Shown here: piece after piece, positions 1 to 7,504 of the stretch
Numbering within the stretch: position 1 is the stretch's first letter
Layout: the number at the start of each line of letters is the position of its first letter
Source: CALCKU01 sp964534845
GTDB lineage: Bacteria; Pseudomonadota; Alphaproteobacteria; Caulobacterales; Maricaulaceae
Direction of reading: 5' to 3'
NCBI GenBank assembly: GCA_964534845.1
Contig: CAZHPV010000027.1
Coordinates: 1-31,660 of the forward strand
Length of the DNA stretch: 31,660 nt
Made by a program: the position numbers and the translations under genes
The notes under the pieces: model-generated
What the model saw: only the letters and a program-made list of their open reading frames with translations
Databases searched by the model: none
What the model was told of the DNA's origin: nothing

Positions 1-209
1 ATATTTGATTTTCCTAATATTTTAGAATTGTTCTTCTTCTCCTTATTTTGTTGATAAAGTTATTCACAAAATTTTAAATGGTGATATTAAGATTATATTC
101 AGAAAATTCTTTCCCTGTCTTTTTAATACACAAACTCACAAGCCTTACTACTTTCACATCTTTATATTAATAAAAAGATTTTTATACTTTCTAATAATAC
201 GGTGCAAAT
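1..209. other. AT-rich origin-flanking region (probable edge of oriC)
   Basis: I count about 48 G or C in 209 bases (about 23%), far below the rest of the window. It holds one exact match to the DnaA-box consensus TTATNCACA at 60-68 and a one-mismatch copy (TAATACACA) at 124-132, with T-rich and A-rich runs between them. It lies directly upstream of hemE. In Caulobacter the replication origin is beside hemE, and parS/parAB lie a few kb away, as they do here. I infer that this is the hemE-side edge of oriC, with the rest outside the window. The promoter of hemE must also lie here, but I cannot place it. A TTAA-N9-TTAA pair at 74-90 has the wrong spacing for CtrA. Confidence 0.5.
60..68 (+). 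promoter_or_regulatory. DnaA-box match TTATTCACA
   Basis: The nine bases fit the consensus TTATNCACA exactly. The box sits in the most AT-rich part of the window, upstream of hemE, a usual setting for the alphaproteobacterial origin. A single 9-mer match can occur by chance; the low GC and the gene context are what make it credible. Confidence 0.45.
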
Positions 210-1245
210 TTGACCTCCCCACTTCTAAATAGTTTAGCAGGAAAATCTTTAAATCCGCCTCCAATCTGGATGATGCGTCAGGCCGGTAGGCATCTACCTG
301 AATATATGAAAATCAGAGAAACTGCTAAAAATTTCGTTGATTTTTGTTTCTCACCAAAAAAAGCGGCCGAAGTAACACTTCAGCCCATACGCCGTTATGA
401 TATGGACGGTGCTATTTTATTTGCGGATATTTTACTTATTCCCATTGGATTAGGTCGTAAGGTCGATTTTGTTCAAGGTGTTGGTCCGGTGTTAGAGCCT
501 ATAAATAAGGGTGATATTAAAAACTTAAAAATAAACGGTGCCGCGGAGCGTATTTCCCCTGTTTACGAAACGGTAGATCGTGTTCGGTCTAACCTATCTC
601 CAGAGAAAGCACTTATTGGGTTTTGCGGCGGCCCGTGGACGGTTGCTACTTATATGATTGAAGGGAAAGGTACGCCGAAAAAAGAAATGGCTAAACGGTT
701 TGCTTATGAAAACCCACAAGCCATGGAGGATTTATTGTTCGCTATTGCGGACTCCAGTGCTGATTATCTTATTTCGCAGGCAAAAGCCGGGGCGGATGTA
801 TTAAAAATATTTGAGAGTTGGGCGGAAGGCTTATCACCGGTTCAATTTGAAACCTTGGTTATAAAGCCTACCGATCATATTATTAAAAAAATCAGGCAAG
901 CGGGTATAAAGAAGCCAATTATAGGGTTTCCGCGAGCGGCTGGCGGGAATATAATTCCGTATACAAAATCTTTGGAAATACAGGCTTTAGCGCTTGGAAC
1001 AGATACATCTATTGGCTGGGTGAGAGATATTACTGGCCCGAAAATGTGTTTACAGGGTAATTTTGGATCCGCTTGCATTGCGTATTGGTGGTGATGTGTT
1101 GAGGGATGCGGTTCAGATGATAATCGAAGCTATAGACGGGCCGCATATTTTCAATTTGGGGCACGGGGTAACGCCGGATGTTAAAATCGAGAATGTATTA
1201 GCGGTTGTTTCTCATTTGCGGACGGGTGAGGGCCAATATGTTTGA
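210..1245 (+). pseudogene. hemE: Uroporphyrinogen decarboxylase, interrupted by a one-base frameshift
   Basis: HemE converts uroporphyrinogen III to coproporphyrinogen III in haem synthesis in the cytoplasm. The N-terminal motif PPIWMMRQAGRHLPEY (residues 17-32), the FADILL stretch and the GFCGGPWT stretch are typical. Translation starts at a TTG; the preceding in-frame stop is at 195, so no ATG or GTG is available. The frame runs correctly to residue 284 (LQGN) and then goes wrong. The missing end (DPLALRIGGD to GHGVTPD) continues in the next frame from 1063 to the stop at 1245. A run of four T at 1061-1064, where three would keep frame, explains this. Joined, the protein would be about 344 residues, normal for the family. 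Because haem synthesis is normally essential, a sequencing or assembly error is the likeliest cause; a real mutation or programmed frameshift is possible. The intact frame would overlap hemJ by 8 bases. Confidence 0.9.
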
Positions 1246-1675
1246 TCTTTATCTGTGGTTTAAAGCCTTTCACATAATTGCTGTTATTTTTTGGATGGCT
1301 GGTTTGTTAATGCTACCAAGGCTTTTTGCTTATCAAAGAGGTGCGGAAGTCGGCGGAGAGTTAGAACAAAAAATGATAATTGCGGCTGATAAATTAAACA
1401 AAATCATCTTAACACCGGCCATGCTGGCGAGTGTTCTTTTGGGCGGTGTTTTAATTGGATACAGAGCGTCGGAATTAACAAGCTCTGCTTGGCTTATATT
1501 AAAGCTTATTTTTGTTATAGCTCTGATTTTTTATCATGTGTTTTTATCAAAAGAGCGAAAGAAGTTTGCGAGATCGGAACGTCCAAGAACTGAAAAATTT
1601 TATAGATTGATAAATGAAATCCCGGCGATATTGGCAATATTAATTGTTATTTTGGCTATCGTTGAGCCCTTTTAA
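1238..1675 (+). CDS. hemJ: Protoporphyrinogen IX oxidase HemJ
   Basis: HemJ (UPF0093 family) oxidises protoporphyrinogen IX to protoporphyrin IX in the inner membrane, late in haem synthesis. The N-terminal pattern LYLWFKAFHIIAVIFWMAGL, with its early histidine and following MLPRLFAY, is the family signature. Several hydrophobic segments follow (roughly residues 6-26, 48-68, 77-95 and 128-143). I chose the ATG at 1238 rather than the upstream TTG at 1205, because the protein then begins MFDLYLW as family members do and gives 145 residues. It overlaps the true hemE stop by 8 bases, so the two are probably translationally coupled. The gene is AT-rich (about 35% G+C over 1381-1620). Confidence 0.9.
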   Translation: MFDLYLWFKAFHIIAVIFWMAGLLMLPRLFAYQRGAEVGGELEQKMIIAADKLNKIILTPAMLASVLLGGVLIGYRASELTSSAWLILKLIFVIALIFYHVFLSKERKKFARSERPRTEKFYRLINEIPAILAILIVILAIVEPF

Positions 1676-1788
1676 AAAGCTTGACGCCTGTTTTTATCTT
1701 CGGTAAGGGCAGGTGAAGTCGGCTATTCTTGCCGCGCTGTTCCCTATTTTCAATATTATGAGCAGCTTTATAAATCTCGGAAATAAAT

Positions 1789-3084
1789 ATGTCTGAAACA
1801 ATTACCTCTTTGGATAATCTCGAATCGATTAGTCTGGATGATTTAAAACAAAAAAAGCCTCCAGAGCTTATCAAATTTGCTGAACTGGTCGGGATTGAAA
1901 ACGCCGGTAGTTTACGCAAGCAAGAAATTTTCTTTTCTGTGCTTAAAGATTTGGCTGAGCGCAATATTGAAATTAATGGCGGGGGCGTATTAGAAGTTTT
2001 GCAAGACGGATTTGGGTTTTTAAGAGCGCCTGAGGCGAATTATCTACCGGGACCTGATGATATTTATGTCAGCCCGAACCAGATTCGTAAATTTGGTCTA
2101 AGGACTGGGGATACAGTATCCGGTCAAATTCGAAGCCCAAGAGACAATGAACGGTATTTTGCCTTAACCAAAGTAGCATCTTTGAACTTTTCAACACCTG
2201 AGCAAGCTCGCAATAAAGCGCATTTCGACAATCTCACACCTTTATATCCGGATCAAAGATTACAAATGGAAATAGAGGATCCGACACGCAAAGATATTTC
2301 AGGACGTATTATTGATATTGTCTCTCCGATAGGAAAAGGCCAGCGGGCTTTGATTGTAGCGCCCCCGAGAACCGGTAAGACAGTTCTTTTGCAAAATATT
2401 GCGCACTCTATCGAAGCCAACCATCCTGAATGTTACGTATTAGTGTTGTTAATTGACGAGCGTCCAGAAGAAGTGACAGACATGCAAAGATCAGTGAAGG
2501 GAGAGGTTGTAAGCTCTACTTTCGATGAACCCGCAACGCGCCATGTACAAGTAGCTGAAATGGTTATCCAGAAAGCAAAGCGCCTAACTGAGCATGGAAA
2601 GGACGTTGTTATTTTACTCGATTCAATAACACGCCTTGGGCGGGCCTATAATACGGTTGTGCCGAGCTCTGGGAAAGTGCTTACGGGGGGTGTTGACGCG
2701 AACGCCCTACAAAGACCGAAACGGTTTTTTGGCGCGGCGCGAAATATTGAAGAAGGCGGATCGTTAACGATTATAGCAACGGCGCTAATCGAGACAGGGT
2801 CCCGTATGGACGAGGTTATTTTTGAAGAATTTAAAGGTACGGGCAATAGTGAAATAGTGCTGGATAGGAAAGTGGCGGATAAACGTGTTTTCCCGGCAAT
2901 TGACGTTACGAAATCCGGCACGCGGAAAGAAGAGCTTCTTATTGGTCCTGTTGAATTACAAAAAACCTATGTTTTGCGGCGTATCTTAAATCCTATGGGA
3001 ACGATGGATGCGATAGAGTTTTTATTGTCCAAACTTAAAGACACAAAACAAAACTCTGAATTTTTTGACAGTATGAATACTTAG
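1789..3084 (+). CDS. rho: Transcription termination factor Rho
   Basis: Rho is the hexameric RNA-dependent ATPase/translocase that ends transcription at factor-dependent terminators. In order the protein shows the Rho N-terminal helical domain (about 15-60), the cold-shock-like RNA-binding domain (about 64-130, with GGGVLEVLQDGFGFLR), and the RecA-like ATPase domain. That domain has Walker A APPRTGKT at 191-198, the catalytic DERPEE stretch at 223-228, Walker B VILLD at 274-278 and the Q-loop around 292-305. Length (431) is normal. It starts at ATG 1789, 113 bases after hemJ, with only a weak ribosome site. It converges with the membrane-protein gene downstream, and the two stop codons overlap by two bases. 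The hemE-hemJ-rho order is common in this part of the alphaproteobacteria. Confidence 0.97.
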   Translation: MSETITSLDNLESISLDDLKQKKPPELIKFAELVGIENAGSLRKQEIFFSVLKDLAERNIEINGGGVLEVLQDGFGFLRAPEANYLPGPDDIYVSPNQIRKFGLRTGDTVSGQIRSPRDNERYFALTKVASLNFSTPEQARNKAHFDNLTPLYPDQRLQMEIEDPTRKDISGRIIDIVSPIGKGQRALIVAPPRTGKTVLLQNIAHSIEANHPECYVLVLLIDERPEEVTDMQRSVKGEVVSSTFDEPATRHVQVAEMVIQKAKRLTEHGKDVVILLDSITRLGRAYNTVVPSSGKVLTGGVDANALQRPKRFFGAARNIEEGGSLTIIATALIETGSRMDEVIFEEFKGTGNSEIVLDRKVADKRVFPAIDVTKSGTRKEELLIGPVELQKTYVLRRILNPMGTMDAIEFLLSKLKDTKQNSEFFDSMNT

Positions 3085-3566
3085 GTCTGGGGCGGGGTAA
3101 TATCATCTATTTTGTTTTTGCGGGTTAGGCGTGCGAAAACCCATCCCCCAAGGCCGCCCGCCACGAGTTGCAAAATATGTCCAAAGCCTTCTCTGGCTCC
3201 CCCAACAATCGGCACGCCAAAAAAGACCCTTTGCATTAAAAATAACATTACAAAAATAGCTATAAAACCGGCTCCGACAAAAATAAAGGCTCTGGAGATA
3301 TCAAGCTTTTTTGAAATAAACCCAGCGACTTGAAAGGCAATCATAAAAGCCAGTAAAATAAAAAGACTGTATAGTCCGGCAAAATGATAGAGATCATAGG
3401 CGGTCATTGATAGACGTTTTGCGAAAGGGGTATTTAAACCCAGATTTGCAAGATTGGCGATAATAATCTGGCTCGAGAATATTGAGGCACTTATAGATGT
3501 TACCGCAACGGCTATTAATGTCGCAATGCGGTTCCATATAAAGGGTTTTTTGAAAAAACGGGTCAT
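3081..3566 (-). CDS. Small integral membrane protein of unknown function
   Basis: I do not recognise this 161-residue protein. It has a short basic N-terminus (MTRFFKKPF) and about four hydrophobic segments at roughly residues 13-35, 59-84, 93-116 and 128-147. It ends in a charged, cytoplasmic-looking tail (LTRKNKIDDITPPQT). There is a conserved-looking DLYHFAGLYSLF stretch before the second segment. It converges with rho, sharing bases 3081-3084, so read-through or antisense transcripts between the two are likely. No catalytic motif is visible. It reads as a true gene because the hydrophobic pattern and charge distribution are those of a multi-pass membrane protein and nothing real overlaps it. 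Confidence 0.75.
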   Translation of the reverse strand: MTRFFKKPFIWNRIATLIAVAVTSISASIFSSQIIIANLANLGLNTPFAKRLSMTAYDLYHFAGLYSLFILLAFMIAFQVAGFISKKLDISRAFIFVGAGFIAIFVMLFLMQRVFFGVPIVGGAREGFGHILQLVAGGLGGWVFARLTRKNKIDDITPPQT

Positions 3567-3655
3567 AACAGCCCTATTGCACCTTTTAAAAAACTGTCTA
3601 ACATTCTCCTAAACGTCACACTTAATATGTCAATCTAAGTCAATGAGGGTGTATT

Positions 3656-4834
3656 ATGAAAATTTTTCGGCATTTAAGCCTTGTTGCAGTCGGAATGGTT
3701 CTGGCGAACTGCCTTGAACCGCAGGCTGCGCCGAGACTAGATTCAGGAAATCATGATTTTACGGTCACGCCTCTGGCGTCAAACCTATCAACACCTTGGA
3801 GCGTAACCCCCCTGCCCCGCAATGTGGACGGTACGGACGAGTTAGCCCCTGCCCGATATCTTGTAACTGAACGCGGCGGGGCCTTGAAGCTTTTGGGGGG
3901 TGACGGCCGTCTTATCACTTTGGCGGGTTTGCCAGATGATATATATGCGCGCCAGCAAGGAGGTGTGTTTGACGTAGTTTTAGCGCCTGACTTTGCCAGC
4001 AGTCAGACCCTTTTTATATCATATGCGCGCGGAACAAGACGCCATAACGGCACGGTAATTATTTCTGCTAAATTAGGTGATGCGTCTTTAACGGAGGTGA
4101 AGGACATTTTTGTCGCCGCACCCACTAAGGACACCGCCTCGCATTTTGGCGGGCGGATGGTGATATTGCCAGACGAGACCTTGGTTTTGACCCTTGGGGA
4201 TGGCTTTACCTACCGTGAGGCCGCGCAAGATAAACAAAGCCATTTAGGGAAAATAGTTCGGATCAATCTTGACGGTTCAGTACCTAGAGATAATCCGTTT
4301 GTCGGCGGTGAAACTCAAAATTCCGAAATTACAAACCGTATTTATTCTTACGGCCATCGGAATGTTCAGGGCCTGTTTTATGATGATAAAACCAAGGTCT
4401 TGTGGTCCCATGAACACGGGCCGCGCGGCGGGGACGAGCTTAACATCATTAAACCGGGCGAAAATTATGGCTGGCCTTTAGCCACAACGGGTGTTGATTA
4501 TAATGGCGCGCGGATAAGCCCGTTTAAAACTCTTGAAGGAACACAGCCTTTTGTTAAAGACTGGGTGCCCTCTATCGCCCCGTCTGGCATGACTGTTTAC
4601 AATGGAACCTTGTTTAAAGATTGGCAGGGCGATATTTTTGTTGGTGGCCTAGCATCACGGGACTTAAGGCATCTCGAAATGGACGGCATAAAATTTGTCA
4701 AGGAAACGAAATTGCTCTCCAAGCTTAATGGACGCGTACGCGATGTTAAAGAAGATTTGGACGGTGCCTTACTGGTCCTGATTGAAGACAGCACCAATGG
4801 ACAGCTCTTACGCCTGGCCCCGCCGCAAAATTAA
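3656..4834 (+). CDS. PQQ-dependent sugar (aldose/sorbosone) dehydrogenase, exported
   Basis: This belongs to the glucose/sorbosone dehydrogenase family: six-bladed propellers, usually PQQ-dependent, that oxidise aldoses in the periplasm. Family features are SHFGGR (162-167), LTLGDGFTYREAAQD (178-192), HLGKIVRINLDG, YGHRN with a catalytic-type histidine at 234, and HEHGPRGGDELN (252-263) followed by PGENYGWP. Residues 1-18 look like a signal peptide ending at Cys19, but the residue before the cysteine is Asn (LANC), which is unusual for a lipobox. It may be a lipoprotein or a soluble secreted protein. The ATG has a GAGGG ribosome site at 3645-3649. Two direct copies of GTCAAT, 10 bases apart, lie just upstream at 3629-3634 and 3639-3644. 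The substrate cannot be told from sequence. Confidence 0.88.
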   Translation: MKIFRHLSLVAVGMVLANCLEPQAAPRLDSGNHDFTVTPLASNLSTPWSVTPLPRNVDGTDELAPARYLVTERGGALKLLGGDGRLITLAGLPDDIYARQQGGVFDVVLAPDFASSQTLFISYARGTRRHNGTVIISAKLGDASLTEVKDIFVAAPTKDTASHFGGRMVILPDETLVLTLGDGFTYREAAQDKQSHLGKIVRINLDGSVPRDNPFVGGETQNSEITNRIYSYGHRNVQGLFYDDKTKVLWSHEHGPRGGDELNIIKPGENYGWPLATTGVDYNGARISPFKTLEGTQPFVKDWVPSIAPSGMTVYNGTLFKDWQGDIFVGGLASRDLRHLEMDGIKFVKETKLLSKLNGRVRDVKEDLDGALLVLIEDSTNGQLLRLAPPQN

Positions 4835-4878
4835 AGTAACCAGGCGGCATGTTTTATATTAGGCGTAAACATTTTATC

Positions 4879-5799
4879 CTAACCGCCGCTATTTCCCGGC
4901 AAGCTCTCTTTGGTTGATGCCATACAGTGGTCGAAAGCTCGCCGAGTTTGGCGGGTTAATCCCATAACGGGTTTAAGTTGAAAGGCGTAATCATCCACCA
5001 ATAGGCTCGCATGTTTTGCGGCTTGGGTGACACCCGTTGTCGGGGCCTTTCTTAGGAGGGCTATATTGTTCTCCGCTAAGGTCTTTTCAAGACTGGTCGG
5101 GAGGTCTTTTTTTGATATCCAAACCCCGATTTTGTCAGGCTTTAAACCATTTTCAAAAAGCTCGGTGAGGTGGCGGGGATTAGAGGCTGGCAGAGAGATG
5201 AACATTTCGGGGGCCAGACGATTTAACGTCCGGGCCTGCGATTTTGAATAAGCGATCAGAATGACATGGTTTTGCAGGTCGTGATGTCTGATTTGACCAA
5301 TAATATCCTGATAAGAGGCGCTGGTTTTGAAATCTATTTCGAGGTAAATTTTCTTGCTTGCAAGTTGCAGAACGTCCTCAAGGCGTGGAATCGTATCTGA
5401 CGTCACCCTGCCCGATGGGTCTCGGAGCAAAATTGTTTGTGCTTGCTCCCAGCTTTTTGACACAACGGCGCCCTTGCCGACTGTTGTGCGTTCCAATACG
5501 CCGTCATGCATTAAAATATGAGTTTTGTCCTTTAAGCGTGCGACATCGATTTCAGCGAAATAAAACCCGCGTTTTATGAGGGCGCTGACGCCCCCTAGTG
5601 AATTTTCTGCCAGACGGCTGTCTTTGGACGTTGCGCGGTGGGCGGCGATAAAGGCTGCGTTTTGAGGTAAACACTTAAAAGCAGTGGCGATCGGCGGTAA
5701 AGCCTCTGTTCGGGGAGAGCTATCATCAATAAAATTACAAGCACTAGCGAAACTAAGGGCGGTCATAAAAGCCAATATACGGGGTTTGCGGCGTTTCAT
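4879..5799 (-). CDS. Glycerophosphodiester phosphodiesterase family protein, probable lipoprotein
   Basis: GDPD enzymes hydrolyse glycerophosphodiesters, such as deacylated phospholipids, to glycerol-3-phosphate and an alcohol. The family's active-site pattern is visible: AHRA (His54, Arg55), AENS (Glu65, Asn66), AEIDVARLKD (Glu83, Asp85) and MHD (His98), in the usual spacing for a TIM barrel. Two details differ from the norm: HRA replaces the common HRG, and the C-terminal half is less conserved. Residues 1-20 form a signal peptide with a plausible lipobox (FASAC, Cys21). The ATG at 5799 gives the basic n-region MKRRKPR. The gene is divergent from mnmE across a 95-base gap. Its neighbour is another exported catabolic enzyme but faces the opposite way, so they are not an operon. 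Confidence 0.88.
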   Translation of the reverse strand: MKRRKPRILAFMTALSFASACNFIDDSSPRTEALPPIATAFKCLPQNAAFIAAHRATSKDSRLAENSLGGVSALIKRGFYFAEIDVARLKDKTHILMHDGVLERTTVGKGAVVSKSWEQAQTILLRDPSGRVTSDTIPRLEDVLQLASKKIYLEIDFKTSASYQDIIGQIRHHDLQNHVILIAYSKSQARTLNRLAPEMFISLPASNPRHLTELFENGLKPDKIGVWISKKDLPTSLEKTLAENNIALLRKAPTTGVTQAAKHASLLVDDYAFQLKPVMGLTRQTRRAFDHCMASTKESLPGNSGG

Positions 5800-5844
5800 A
5801 GTTTCTCTTTGTTTTGAAAAGCTGTAGGGGTCTAAAAGACCTAG

Positions 5845-5866
5845 AGGTGATAGCGATCAATCACCT
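5845..5866. repeat. 22-bp dyad AGGTGAT-N8-ATCACCT upstream of mnmE
   Basis: The arms at 5845-5851 and 5860-5866 are perfect inverted copies of 7 bases with an 8-base spacer. It lies in the divergent gap between the phosphodiesterase gene and mnmE, ending 28 bases before the mnmE ATG. A second small dyad, GGTCT-AAA-AGACC, is just beside it at 5829-5841. The size suits a dimeric repressor operator or an mRNA leader hairpin. No regulator is known to me for this sequence. Confidence 0.35.
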
Positions 5867-5894
5867 TGTCATAAAGAGGTAATATCAGATTGTC

Positions 5895-7283
5895 ATGGCT
5901 GTAAGTGCAGACACTATATTTGCATTGAGTTCCGCGCCCGGGCGTGCGGGTGTGAGTGTGTTTCGGGTTAGCGGACCGCGCGTGCGCAATATCATCGAGG
6001 CTGTAACGCGAAGGCCTTGCCCCACCCCGCGCCGAGCGGTTCTGGGCAATATTTACCCTGCCGATCAAGCTGCGAGCGAACCGATAGACAGTGTCCTTCT
6101 GATCTATATGGAGGGCCCCAAGAGTTTTACAGGGGAAGATATAGCAGAATTTCATACCCATGGTAGCTTGGCTGTGATCGAGGCTGTTTCGGAGCGGCTT
6201 TTAGAGTCGGGCGCAAGGCAAGCTTATGCTGGCGAATTTACACGGCGTGCGTTTTTAAACGACCGCATGGACCTTACCGAAGCTGAAGGACTTGCTGATC
6301 TTATCGATTCAGAGACAGAGGGTCAGCGAAAACAGGCTATGCGTCAAATGCAGGGCGGGCTAAGGGAAATATATGAAGACTGGCGCTCTGAGCTTATTGA
6401 CGCTTTGGCGATGATAGAGGGCGAAATTGATTTTCCCGATGAGGGGGACGTGCCGGACGCTCTCGCGCGCCGCGCTGGGCCTTACCTTATACGCGCGCGT
6501 GAAAAAATGGAGCAGGCCGTTAAAAATGCGGGGCGGGGCGAGCGGGTTCGGTCTGGGATACATGTTGTCGTGCTGGGTCCGCCAAATGCCGGAAAATCAA
6601 GTATAATCAATAGGTTAGCAGGAAGAGACGCGGCTATTGTATCCAAACAAGCGGGCACAACACGTGATATTATTGATGTGCAAATGACCCTGGCCGGGCT
6701 ACCGGTGCGGCTTTCAGATACGGCGGGGTTACGTAAAGCGCAGGACGACATTGAGGCAGAGGGCGTAAGGCGTGCGCAAGAACGTGCAAGACAGAGTGAT
6801 CTATGCCTCTTGGTTTATGATGGCGTCGAAGGGCTGGACACTGAAGGCAAAGATTTAGAATTTACGTCTGTAGGGCTAGAGCGTGCTTATGATGCGGTGA
6901 TTGCGAATAAAGCCGATTTATTGGAAGCCCATCATAAAAAACCCCATCTGCCGGACGTAAGCTCTGTCCAAAACAAGCCTTTATTTAGCCTAAGCGCACA
7001 AACGGGTGAGGGGTTTGACGGTTTTACGGACTGGCTCGAGGCGGAAATAAGGACGCGTTATAGCCCTGAAGCCCTGCCGGGTTTGACACGGGTTCGGCAT
7101 GTCGCCTGTGTGAATAGGGCGATTAATGCCGTAAGTCGGGGGCATGAGAATCTGTCTATTGCGGCAGAACTGGCGGGCGAAGATGTGCGTGCGGCTCTGC
7201 ATGCGATAAAGGAGCTGGCGGGTGAGACGGATATGGACGCCGTTTTTGACCGTATTTTTTCAAGGTTTTGTATTGGTAAATAG
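5895..7283 (+). CDS. mnmE: tRNA modification GTPase MnmE
   Basis: MnmE, with MnmG, installs the 5-(carboxymethylaminomethyl) group on wobble uridine 34 of certain tRNAs. The N-terminal folate-binding domain (about 1-120, starting DTIFALSSAPGRAGVSVFR) is followed by the helical domain split by a G domain. G1 is GPPNAGKS (228-235), G3 is DTAG (275-278) and G4 is NKAD (338-341). The protein ends in the invariant CIGK tail, with the cysteine at 459. The length of 462 is usual. The ATG at 5895 is preceded by a weak ribosome site. It heads a run of same-strand genes to parB. G+C is about 57% over 6421-6660, much higher than hemJ. Confidence 0.97.
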   Translation: MAVSADTIFALSSAPGRAGVSVFRVSGPRVRNIIEAVTRRPCPTPRRAVLGNIYPADQAASEPIDSVLLIYMEGPKSFTGEDIAEFHTHGSLAVIEAVSERLLESGARQAYAGEFTRRAFLNDRMDLTEAEGLADLIDSETEGQRKQAMRQMQGGLREIYEDWRSELIDALAMIEGEIDFPDEGDVPDALARRAGPYLIRAREKMEQAVKNAGRGERVRSGIHVVVLGPPNAGKSSIINRLAGRDAAIVSKQAGTTRDIIDVQMTLAGLPVRLSDTAGLRKAQDDIEAEGVRRAQERARQSDLCLLVYDGVEGLDTEGKDLEFTSVGLERAYDAVIANKADLLEAHHKKPHLPDVSSVQNKPLFSLSAQTGEGFDGFTDWLEAEIRTRYSPEALPGLTRVRHVACVNRAINAVSRGHENLSIAAELAGEDVRAALHAIKELAGETDMDAVFDRIFSRFCIGK

Positions 7284-7311
7284 GCGCCGTCTTGAAAAAG
7301 AGACGAAAAGG

Positions 7312-7333
7312 CCGCAGCTTAACAGGGCTGCGG
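7312..7333. repeat. GC-rich hairpin after mnmE
   Basis: The arms CCGCAGC (7312-7318) and GCTGCGG (7327-7333) pair perfectly around an 8-base loop. GC-rich sequence with a second weaker stem (GCCC/GGGC) follows. No T-run follows, so it is not a textbook intrinsic terminator. It could be a Rho-linked or attenuating structure between mnmE and mnmG. Confidence 0.35.
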
Positions 7334-7403
7334 GGAGCCCGCAGGCCCGCTCTAAAGGGCGCTAGCACTTTGATTATTTTGAAATTTTTCATTACAGCGC
7401 GAG

Positions 7404-7419
7404 TGTTTCACGTGAAACA
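7404..7419. promoter_or_regulatory. parS: parS centromere site (intergenic copy)
   Basis: TGTTTCACGTGAAACA is the perfect 16-base palindrome bound by chromosomal ParB. It lies in the 221-base gap between mnmE and mnmG, about 3.4 kb before parB and about 7 kb from the presumed origin edge. ParB should nucleate here and spread as a CTP-dependent clamp. The site may also place ParB over the mnmG promoter region. Confidence 0.96.
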
Positions 7420-7504
7420 TTGCGTCTAAATATAAGAATTTCAGGGTTTTTATCGACTTTTGGGCGCCAAGCCTCTATAGGCGGGACAATTGACGGAGGC
7501 CGAT

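Noticed and set aside
74..90. A possible CtrA box (TTAA pair) in the origin flank
   Set aside because: The spacing is 9, not 7, and the region is so AT-rich that TTAA pairs are expected by chance.
7156..7392. A 78-codon minus-strand frame across the mnmE-mnmG gap
   Set aside because: It mostly overlaps mnmE, has no domain or ribosome site, and the gap is better explained by a hairpin and parS.
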